Source: Phycisphaerales bacterium
Lineage (GTDB): Bacteria; Planctomycetota; Phycisphaerae; Phycisphaerales; UBA1924
Direction of reading: 5' to 3'
Assembly: GCA_020831775.1 (NCBI GenBank)
Contig: JAFIFZ010000041.1
Coordinates: 62,001-126,000, forward strand
DNA: 64,000 bases
Numbering within the stretch: position 1 is the stretch's first letter; every line of letters starts with the position of its first letter. A program made the position numbers and the translations under genes. Below, one piece after another: positions 58,701 through 64,000 of this stretch. The notes below the pieces were generated by a model. That model was not told the DNA's origin. It did no database searches and saw nothing but the letters and a program-made list of their open reading frames with translations.

Positions 58701-59950
58701 CTGCGGCGACCTTCGAGGGCGCGTCGATCGCGCGGCCGATGCTGACCTCGGGTGTGCCGGTCGCGCCGAGGTACATCGTGCTCAGGCGTGAAGATTCGCT
58801 GGCGGTCGTTGAGCCCGACGAGGGCGAGGCGTCGCGGATCCGCGAGCGCTGGTCGCGTCCGGCCGCACCGGTTTCGAGCGTGCTCAGGGCCGACCGGGAG
58901 GGCGTGATCGTTTACGAGACCGCCGAAGAGGAGCAGCGGCTGGTGCGCCTGGACGCCGAGACCGGGCGCGAGTTCTGGACGCTCTCGGTCGACACGTTGC
59001 TGGAGCGTGCCGGGGAGACCCGCGTGAGCCTGAGGCTGGTCGGCGAGGTGCGCCCGGACGATCTGGTCGCGGCTTCGACGGACCGGACCCTCGTGCTGGC
59101 CCGGCGCGCCGGCGACACGGTGGCGATCGATATCGAGACCGGGCGGACGCTCTGGCGGCGCGACCGGGGCGAGACGCTGGTGCACACGCTGATCGCGGGG
59201 TCGGGCGTGGTCGCGATCGGGACGCAGGACACCTCGCTGAACGCGTCGACGGGGGTCGCGGTCGTCGACGAGCGGACCGGGGAACGCGTCGCGGCGCTGA
59301 CAGAGTCGGAACTGGTCCCGGGCGGGATGCGGTGGTTGCGTCTGACCGATTCGCGCGTGCTGATCGTGGGCCTTGAGGACCGGGTCGCGGCGTTTGACCT
59401 GACCAGGGGCGAACGCCTCTGGGCGCACGCCGGCGGCTCCTCGGCGGGCAGCGTCGACGCTTGGCTGACGGGAGGACGCGTCGCGGTGCTCACGCCCGAA
59501 CGCGGGCTGTCGCTGATCGAGACCGAGACGGGCGAGCGCGTGTCGCAGCTCGAAACCGATGCGGCGCTCATCTCCTCGGGGCCGACGGAGCTGGTCTCGA
59601 TCGACGGGCGTGACGCGTTTGTGTCCGCCAGCGGCGTGCTGCTGCTCGACGACCGGGGCGCGGTCGCGGGGAGAGACGCGGTCTCGGGAGCGGGGGCGGT
59701 CGATTCGTTCGCGATGCCGGGCGTTGCGGCGGATCTGTTCGTGCTGGTCGAGCGCCAGGCGCGCGTCGGCTCGGCAAACCGCGTTCGTCTCGCCGATGCG
59801 AGCGGGCGGTTTGTGTCGCGGCCTACGGCGTTGATCCTGCGTGATGACGACGAGGCCGAGCGTGTGGGCGTGCTCGATGGCGTGGTGATTGTGCAGACGA
59901 GGCTGGGGGTGATCGTGCTGCCGGCGCCGCTCGGCGGGCTCAGCGGATGA
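55793..59950 (+). CDS. Giant exported PQQ-like beta-propeller protein
   Basis: A 1385-aa protein with a signal peptide (VVCAGAAPAFLGFVLCLTGA, cut near APAQ). A helical N-terminal part (45-165, VYADDSTAARHALDRLSDL) resembles tetratricopeptide-like scaffolding. A first PQQ/BamB-type propeller follows (about 215-590, VKALDRRTGEVVWSFHPME, FGLDASTGEVRWSRLIGT, SAIETATGRVRWVRRRT), then a long alpha-helical segment (about 640-960), then a second propeller (about 990-1370, VRLDAETGREFWTLSVDTL, AIDIETGRTLWRRDRGE). Such proteins likely scaffold periplasmic complexes; no catalytic site is visible. ATG 55793 fits the signal peptide. The gene overlaps signal peptidase by 11 bp at the 3' end, tail to tail. 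Confidence 0.88.
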   Translation: MVRKRHRVVCAGAAPAFLGFVLCLTGAAPAQFINPRGSTPVPVYADDSTAARHALDRLSDLIAGGNEGEAVRSLQRLLDDSGDRVLEVEGDSDLYISVREHVHRRLLANPELLERYRRAQEPEAARQLEAGRERLVEQTRLLTPSGYEAALRVAQLDIESARFDAARFMLMQLEPHPDRRGRSGADAARLMLLLARYSDRADVQEAADRWSAEAGLEETERSRISGPPGVEMVRLDPTTASPRIDLNEIVARPIQSVRIDPDAPAVGINTRPSGPWALPALVGDDLFISDGVRVVSLDRFTLSHRWATEIARASPRGTSTPDRFRRRAERPVQPRSVAVGDGLVFTTTGHGPAFEADRPDVVKALDRRTGEVVWSFHPMEAFDQFAGAESDGIVRHHEGTVVFAAQIRPDDRRLWSYRLFGLDASTGEVRWSRLIGTAGSVGWSAAPVRPTIQRVKDGVVYRSDSFGLISAIETATGRVRWVRRRTVEAYGMTPDLRPAFAPSPEFVGGRLVVLSGDAGSIMLLDPETGKLHHEIEAVRLSSPAMALAVGDWIALLGNQGVRFLHADDPDPTKVVDGPQVSLDGLSGRPLSDGERLLLPMATGMGVVDPSDPRRLERIELDRGGVILAAEGQVLVSSTERLHSYLAWESAQRTLNARLQSDREDPEPALTLAELAYLAGRNELIEGAVAELIERLARANADEAKEVRRRSFRSVLEMLEPTGRRAERAALALEVRAGLIGHLLDLASTPEERVSGLLVKGLLAESAEDGGGALEVYQGILADTDLAASTWRGPSAVLRADMETTRRIRRVLSASGGGLYEPYEREAARKAEALGEDADAAALLELASRFPAASVSAELWLRASRLAERDHEAERALLASMDTMAERSAAGMRVDMEVAGEVSGRLARSLIEQGRPQAAARVLDRAARAFPDATLTAGGEPIDSEALRSRVTEVLGDMAWRPRIGREIGRPAATFEGASIARPMLTSGVPVAPRYIVLRREDSLAVVEPDEGEASRIRERWSRPAAPVSSVLRADREGVIVYETAEEEQRLVRLDAETGREFWTLSVDTLLERAGETRVSLRLVGEVRPDDLVAASTDRTLVLARRAGDTVAIDIETGRTLWRRDRGETLVHTLIAGSGVVAIGTQDTSLNASTGVAVVDERTGERVAALTESELVPGGMRWLRLTDSRVLIVGLEDRVAAFDLTRGERLWAHAGGSSAGSVDAWLTGGRVAVLTPERGLSLIETETGERVSQLETDAALISSGPTELVSIDGRDAFVSASGVLLLDDRGAVAGRDAVSGAGAVDSFAMPGVAADLFVLVERQARVGSANRVRLADASGRFVSRPTALILRDDDEAERVGVLDGVVIVQTRLGVIVLPAPLGGLSG

Positions 59951-61637
59951 AGCGCATTCGTCCGGCGTCGGGGACGGGGATGCCGCCGCGGCTTTGGAGC
60001 GAGGGGAAGTAGACGAAGAAGGCCTTGCCGATCATGACCTCGCGCGGGACGACGCCGACGCCCGCGTGGGGGAAGGCGTCGAGCAGCCATGCGTCGGCCT
60101 CGTCCCAGAGGCGTCCGTCGAGGCTGGCGGCGGAGTTGTCGCCTGCGACGAAGAACTGGTCGGGGCCGAGCGTCGGCGTGTTGGCGGGGTGGGTCGCGAG
60201 GGCGGGCTCGCCGGCCATCGAGTGGTTGGATGACTGGTAGTCGGCGGCGCGGAAGTAGAGGTCGCGGTCGAGGGCGACGCGGTGGAGGGTGAAGGGCCCG
60301 CCGGAGAATTCCCACGAGGGCTGGGCCTCGCGGTAGTTGGCCATCCGCCCGTTGACCGATCTTGTGAAGGGGTTGCCCGCGTCGGCGAGGAGGTCGTCGA
60401 GGCGTCGGCCGGTGACGAAGGCGATGCGCTCAGAGGGGTTCCAGTGGTAGGCGCCGCGGTCCTTGCCCCCGGCGACCTTGCGCCCGTCGATGAAGAGCCA
60501 GAGCGCCTGGTCGACATGCCAGAACTCGATGTTGGCGGCGCGTCCGGGGCGGAGGGGCGATGAGAGATCGGCGCTGTCGAGGGTGATCCAGTCCGCCTCG
60601 CCCTCGGGGCGCATGAGCAGGCGGGCGCGGTCGCCGGTGATGTCTGCGGCGAACTCGTGGCCTCTGGCCTTGAGCTTGGCGCGGACCTCGCCCCCCTCAC
60701 GCTCGAAGCTGACGCCGAGTCGCATCCGCAGGTCTGAGACGGGGAAGCGGGGCGGGGCTGCGCCGCGGGTCATGAGCTGGCGGGTCTGGTTGTACGCGAG
60801 GTAGTCGTCGATCGGCCAGTTTTCTGTGTCCCAGAAGATGGAGGTGGGCCCGTCGCTCTCGTAGCGGTAGACGCGGGTGCGGCCGATGGTCCATCCGGAC
60901 CTGTTCGACGAGGCCCGCCAGGGCGAGCGGTAGTCGGAGACATGGGTGTGCGGGGCGTGGGCGCTGTCGAAGAGCGTGTACCAGAGGTCCCGCTGCATGC
61001 GCCTGGGCTTGCGGGCGATCTGCCAGCCGGGGCCGGACCACGGGTTGTCCGCGTTCGAGGCCTGCGCCGCGTCGCGGAAGAAGACATCGCCATCGACGAG
61101 CGCGACCTGCTCGCCCGGGAGGCCCAGGAGCCTCTTGATGTAGTTTTCCTCGGGCTGCGTGGGGTTCTTGAAGACCGAGACATCGAAGCGCTGGGGGCGG
61201 TAGATCGGCTCAACATACTTGAGGACGAAGATGCGGTCGCCGGCCTCGCGGGGGACGCTGACATGCTGGCTGGTGATGCCGCTGCGCGAGCGTCCCGGCG
61301 CGGGGGGCGGGCCGCTCATGGGGTCGTGGACGATGACGGGGTGCTGGGGGGAGCCTTGGACGGGCAGGGGCGGCAGATGCTCTTGGTCGTTGAAGTAGAA
61401 CCAGGGGCCGACATCGAAGTCCGTGCCGGTCTGGGGCGAGCGGAACTTCATGTGTGCGCCCAAGAGCGTCGGCGCCATCGACCCGGTCGGGATGATGAAC
61501 GCCTCGAGCACGAAGCCCCTGAAGATGAAGGCCATGGCGAAGGCGATCACCAGCGAGGTGAGGGTTTCGCGGGTGCTCGCAGACGCGCTGGGGCGGGGGC
61601 GCGCGGAGGATGGGCTGTCGGTCCCGGTCGGGGTCAT
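59940..61637 (-). CDS. lepB: Signal peptidase I with large lectin-like insertion
   Basis: A 565-aa membrane protease that removes signal peptides, more than twice usual bacterial size. A Ser/Pro/Thr-rich tail (1-22) precedes one membrane helix (LTSLVIAFAMAFIFRGFVLE). The catalytic Ser53 is in IIPTGSMAPTLLG and Lys168 in ENYIKRLLGLPGEQVALVDG. Between this box and the closing GPDQFFVAGDNSAASLDGRLW is a segment of about 300 residues; part of it (KLKARGHEFAADITGDRARL ... IEFWHVDQALWLFIDGRKVA) resembles a concanavalin/LamG-type jelly roll. The start is ATG 61637, or GTG 61646. It overlaps the propeller gene's 3' end. Confidence 0.92.
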   Translation of the reverse strand: MTPTGTDSPSSARPRPSASASTRETLTSLVIAFAMAFIFRGFVLEAFIIPTGSMAPTLLGAHMKFRSPQTGTDFDVGPWFYFNDQEHLPPLPVQGSPQHPVIVHDPMSGPPPAPGRSRSGITSQHVSVPREAGDRIFVLKYVEPIYRPQRFDVSVFKNPTQPEENYIKRLLGLPGEQVALVDGDVFFRDAAQASNADNPWSGPGWQIARKPRRMQRDLWYTLFDSAHAPHTHVSDYRSPWRASSNRSGWTIGRTRVYRYESDGPTSIFWDTENWPIDDYLAYNQTRQLMTRGAAPPRFPVSDLRMRLGVSFEREGGEVRAKLKARGHEFAADITGDRARLLMRPEGEADWITLDSADLSSPLRPGRAANIEFWHVDQALWLFIDGRKVAGGKDRGAYHWNPSERIAFVTGRRLDDLLADAGNPFTRSVNGRMANYREAQPSWEFSGGPFTLHRVALDRDLYFRAADYQSSNHSMAGEPALATHPANTPTLGPDQFFVAGDNSAASLDGRLWDEADAWLLDAFPHAGVGVVPREVMIGKAFFVYFPSLQSRGGIPVPDAGRMRFIR

Positions 61638-61659
61638 GGGAGGCACACAGTAGCGGGTT

Positions 61660-62124
61660 TCAGTCGGCGACCGCGGCGGGGTCCTGGCCCTGCTCGATGG
61701 CGGCGATCTTGCGGACGCGCCGGGCGTGCCTGCCGCCCTCGAAGCCGGTGGCCAGCCATCGGTCGACGATCTGGCGGAGCGCCTGCTCGCCCATCAGGTC
61801 GGCCGAGAGGCAGAGGACATTGGCGTCGTTGTGGCTTCGGCTGAGCTCGGCGGTCAACTCGTCGTGGACGACGGCGGCGCGGACGCCCCTGACCTTGTTG
61901 GCGGCGATGGACATGCCGATGCCGGTGCCGCAGAGCAGGATGCCCAGCTCGGCATCGCCCGAAGCGACGGCGCGAGCGACCTCGGCGGCTCGCTCGGGGT
62001 AGTCGCAGGGGGACTCGTCGCAGGGGCCCATCAGACAAACCTCCCGGCCCCCGGCCCTGATGTGCTCGGCGATCTTGCGGGCGGCTTCGAGGCCGCGATG
62101 GTCGGCGCCGATGGCGATGGTCAT
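61660..62124 (-). CDS. rpiB: Ribose-5-phosphate isomerase B
   Basis: A 154-aa enzyme interconverting ribose-5-phosphate and ribulose-5-phosphate in the pentose phosphate pathway. MTIAIGADHRGLEAARKIAE, the catalytic loop LCGTGIGMSIAANKVRGVRA (Cys as base) and SRSHNDANVLCLSADLMG are the standard blocks; length is typical. Its ATG at 62124 overlaps the stop of the Sua5/LMW-PTP gene (ATGA), so it is coupled. This arrangement, Sua5 or LMW-PTP next to rpiB, is common in Gram-positives (ywlC-ywlE-ywlF), supporting both assignments. Confidence 0.96.
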   Translation of the reverse strand: MTIAIGADHRGLEAARKIAEHIRAGGREVCLMGPCDESPCDYPERAAEVARAVASGDAELGILLCGTGIGMSIAANKVRGVRAAVVHDELTAELSRSHNDANVLCLSADLMGEQALRQIVDRWLATGFEGGRHARRVRKIAAIEQGQDPAAVAD

Positions 62125-63239
62125 GGCTGAAGATCCTTGAACCTCTGGGCGATCAGGTCGCGGAGACGGTCTGCTGTCTCTTGGTAGGCGCTGAGCGGCA
62201 TCCCGATCGGGTCGGGGACATCGGCGCCCTCGGGGTCGAGGACGAAGGCGCGGTCGGCGGCGGTCGGGTCGATCGAAAGCACGGCTCGGAGGTGGCCCTC
62301 TGTCATCGCGTAGATGATGTCGGCCTCGGCGACCAGTTCCTTCGAGAGGCCGCGCGAACGGTGGTCGGTCAGGTCGAGCCCTATCGCCTCCATCGCCTCG
62401 ACCGCCTCGGGCGAGGGGCCCGAGCCGCCGGCGCTGGAGGCCCCGGCCGAGAGCACGCGAGTCGGGATCGGGTCGCGCAGCTCTTCGAGCAGGTGCTTGG
62501 CGATCGCCTCGGCCATGGGGCTGCGGCAGGTGTTGCCTGTACAGACAAACAGGATCTTGCGCGAGAGCCTGCGGTCGACGGTCTGTCCGTCGATCGCGCC
62601 TTCGGAAAGAATCTCGTAGCCCCCGGCGGGGGTGAGCCTGATGGTGGTGCTGACGGCGGCGTAGCGGGTCTTGCCCGAATCGAGCACCTCGGCGACGCCC
62701 GCGCCGGTGGCCCCGGCGATGGTCTCTGGGGTGAGCTGGGTGTCGGGCCCCCAGCCGGAAGCGCCCAGGCGCGTGGCGATGACGGGTGCGCCAGCCTCGC
62801 GGAGCAGCTCGGAAGCGACGGCGTCGTCGGGCACGCGGATGGCCAGACGCTGCCCGTCGTCGGCGGCACCCTTGGCGAGGCCGATCCGGCCCCGGATCTC
62901 GTCGATCGCGCCCTCGTCGCCCTCGACAATGAAGGTGACCGGACCGGGGGCGAGGCGGTCGAAGATTCGTTTGTGGGCGTCGAAGGCGGGGCGGACGGCC
63001 CGCTCGACCGACTCGGCGTCGGGGGCGTGCCACGCGCCGGCCCGGCCAGCGCGGTCGTTGTCGCTGAGCTCGCGGAGGAGGCTGACGGCGGCGGGCTCGG
63101 CGCCGATGACCCCGATGCCGTAGACCGTCTCGGTCGGGAAGACGACCGCCTCGCCCCTTCTGAGGGCGTCTGCGGCGCGACGGATCGCGCGGGATCGTTC
63201 TTCCGTGGAGAGTTCGCCGAGGGTCGTGGCGGTGTTCAT
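62121..63239 (-). CDS. Fusion of Sua5/YrdC-type domain and low-molecular-weight protein tyrosine phosphatase
   Basis: A 372-aa two-domain protein. Residues 15-215 form a YrdC/Sua5 domain (threonylcarbamoyl-AMP synthesis for tRNA t6A): VVFPTETVYGIGV, GPVTFIVEG, RLAIRVPDD and AAVSTTIRL. The ATP-binding K-x-R segment after the first motif is not recognisable (LSDNDRAGRAGAWHAPD). Residues 228-372 are a complete LMW-PTP: ILFVCTGNTCRSPMAEAIAK (Cys233, Arg239 of CX5R) and DVPDPIGMPLSAY (general acid Asp343). The start is ATG 63239, behind TTGATC-N17-GATACT. In Bacillus the equivalents are separate neighbouring genes (ywlC, ywlE). It is coupled to rpiB. Confidence 0.9.
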   Translation of the reverse strand: MNTATTLGELSTEERSRAIRRAADALRRGEAVVFPTETVYGIGVIGAEPAAVSLLRELSDNDRAGRAGAWHAPDAESVERAVRPAFDAHKRIFDRLAPGPVTFIVEGDEGAIDEIRGRIGLAKGAADDGQRLAIRVPDDAVASELLREAGAPVIATRLGASGWGPDTQLTPETIAGATGAGVAEVLDSGKTRYAAVSTTIRLTPAGGYEILSEGAIDGQTVDRRLSRKILFVCTGNTCRSPMAEAIAKHLLEELRDPIPTRVLSAGASSAGGSGPSPEAVEAMEAIGLDLTDHRSRGLSKELVAEADIIYAMTEGHLRAVLSIDPTAADRAFVLDPEGADVPDPIGMPLSAYQETADRLRDLIAQRFKDLQP

Positions 63240-63246
63240 GAGGTCG

Positions 63247-63275
63247 AGTATCCGGTGGCGGGCGGTTCGGATCAA
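63247..63275 (-). promoter_or_regulatory. Promoter of the Sua5/LMW-PTP-rpiB operon, leaderless
   Basis: On the minus strand TTGATC (63275-63270), 17 bp, GATACT (63252-63247), then 7 nt and ATG 63239. The -35 overlaps the stop of the DUF393 gene. Confidence 0.55.
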
Positions 63276-63634
63276 TCCCGGGTTCCGGGAGCGATGGCGC
63301 AGACGCCTTCTCTGGCGCGTCGCTCGGCGGTTCTGTTGTACACGATTCTGCCCAGGGCGCTTATTCCGGGGAGATACAGGATCGATGCGGGCAGAAATCC
63401 CAGCGGGGTCTGGAGGATCGCCCGGCGGATGGCGGGGAAGCCGACGAGGACCCGGCCCGTGCGAGTTTGCATGGGCATGCCGCGCATCGCGTCGTCGAGG
63501 GAGACGGGGAGGTCCTGTGTTTGGGTCATGTCTTGGAATTCGAGGCGTTTGAGCCAATCGAGGGCCCGCAGGATGCGGGTTGAGCGTCGGCACATGCCGC
63601 ACTGACCGTCGTAGAAGCAGATATCGCGGGCCAC
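63272..63634 (-). CDS. DUF393 thiol-disulfide oxidoreductase-like protein
   Basis: A 120-aa protein of the DUF393/YuxK family. The diagnostic start is DICFYDGQCGMCRRSTRILR, with the CxxC pair in CGMC, followed by LEFQDMTQTQ (family usually FxDxx) and GMPMQTRTGRVLVGFPAIRR. Its function is unproven; a thioredoxin-like redox role is assumed from the CxxC. The start is GTG 63634, because the family sequence begins here and no ATG lies near. TACCGT ends 7 nt before this GTG. The 115-residue upstream extension in the same frame has no coding character. Confidence 0.85.
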   Translation of the reverse strand: MARDICFYDGQCGMCRRSTRILRALDWLKRLEFQDMTQTQDLPVSLDDAMRGMPMQTRTGRVLVGFPAIRRAILQTPLGFLPASILYLPGISALGRIVYNRTAERRAREGVCAIAPGTRD

Positions 63635-63641
63635 GGAGCGA

Positions 63642-63647
63642 ACGGTA
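63642..63647 (-). promoter_or_regulatory. Candidate -10 box of a leaderless promoter (DUF393 gene)
   Basis: Minus-strand TACCGT followed by 7 nt (TCGCTCC) and GTG 63634; no -35 of quality. Confidence 0.35.
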
Positions 63648-63701
63648 CGCCTTCGGGGGTGGGCGGGTTCAGGGCGAGGGGGGTCGTGGCCGGTAGCGAT
63701 T

Positions 63702-64000
63702 TGGTCGGCGGTGGTTGATCTGGTATGCTTTAGAAGAGTTGCTGGGGGGCGGCGGCCCTTGTCCGGCCAGAGTGGCGGGCAGTTGGCGGGTCGTCGCAAC
63801 AGTTGAGGCCCGGGAGCCGAACAGAGGGATGGCTCCGGGTGAAGCTGCGTCCCCCGGGGGGCACTGGCGTGCGGGCGCGGCGCGTCCTTGTGGGTCGGCC
63901 GTGTTGGAGCGGGAATGATGGTCTGCCGGGCCCGAAGGGCTCCGGCGTCGTCGCACTGGCCTGCGACGGCAGAGCACAAGAGATGGAAGCACGCACCATG
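63702..64000 (+). promoter_or_regulatory. Promoter and structured leader of a gene starting at the window edge
   Basis: TTGGTC (63702-63707), 17 bp, TATGCT (63725-63730) start a plus-strand transcript of about 260 nt before an ATG at 63998-64000, which has GGAAG 8 nt upstream. The leader can form several stems, such as GGGAGCC pairing with GGCTCC near 63813-63838 and a GTCGCA/TGCGAC hairpin near 63950. I do not recognise it as RNase P, SRP, 6S or tmRNA, nor as a known riboswitch. The gene itself lies beyond the window. Confidence 0.35.

Noticed and set aside
63723-63997. RNase P RNA, SRP RNA or tmRNA gene
   Set aside because: None of the conserved cores of these RNAs could be found; the stretch fits a leader before an ATG better.
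1-64000. CRISPR arrays, prophage or insertion sequences
   Set aside because: No regularly spaced repeats, integrase, transposase or phage structural genes were seen on either strand.

Overview
This window looks like chromosomal DNA of a high-GC planctomycete, most likely of the class Phycisphaerae. The main pointers are four secreted proteins that end in a paired calcium-loop module (DxNxDGxxDADDFF, twice), three of them closing in Gly-Cys. This matches what annotators call a GC-type dockerin in Phycisphaerales (name recalled, not searched). Other pointers are a PEP-CTERM-like tail with an IPAPG motif, an arm of a palindromic repeat that I associate with planctomycete genomes, and dense, mostly monocistronic or short-operon packing. 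I see no phage, transposon, CRISPR array, rRNA or tRNA gene.

Left part (1-12 kb): a minus-strand run holds a YkgJ-type metal-binding protein (cut by the window edge), a GAF/PP2C phosphatase, a cyclodeaminase-type protein, a two-domain rhodanese, D-aminoacyl-tRNA deacylase and an amino-acid permease. Then come DoxX, an HtrA/DegQ periplasmic protease behind a near-consensus sigma-54 promoter, an FAD/NAD(P)-binding protein, a sigma-54 activator, and a GT2 glycosyltransferase resembling galactofuranosyltransferases. Next (12-27 kb): a small alarmone hydrolase translationally coupled to a GH35-like protein, a TolC-type lipoprotein, a lower-GC island with a PEP-CTERM-like protein, an MFS exporter, a dockerin-tagged M14 carboxypeptidase, heme oxygenase, a GltP-type symporter with a large insertion, and an ABC exporter.

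Middle (27-46 kb): two trypsin-like secreted proteases and a third secreted protein, all with GC-type dockerins; an aromatic-amino-acid-type decarboxylase; a lipoprotein; a LuxR-type regulator; a eukaryotic-type UDP-galactopyranose mutase followed by a CpcT/CpeT-family lipoprotein; a 71-aa protein coupled to a DUF2335 membrane protein; RsmD coupled to an M16-family protein that has lost its zinc site; and an isolated ATP synthase gamma gene. Right part (46-64 kb): a PhnP-like hydrolase, an M3 oligopeptidase, two tandem secreted ClpP-fold proteins, CCA-adding enzyme, a Nif3-like protein, an LEA14-like lipoprotein, a 1385-aa beta-propeller protein, signal peptidase I with a large insertion, RpiB, a Sua5/LMW-PTP fusion and a DUF393 protein. 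The window closes in a structured leader before a start codon at its last three bases.

Themes: (1) envelope biology dominates, with secreted proteases and their anchors, lipoproteins, signal peptidase and export systems; (2) UDP-galactopyranose mutase plus a galactofuranosyltransferase-like enzyme suggest galactofuranose in a surface glycan; (3) about ten genes have a TAnnnT box 4-9 nt before the start codon, which implies leaderless mRNAs; (4) several enzymes carry changed catalytic motifs (GH35, DTD, M16, Sua5). No single cluster here is clearly a new defence or secretion system.
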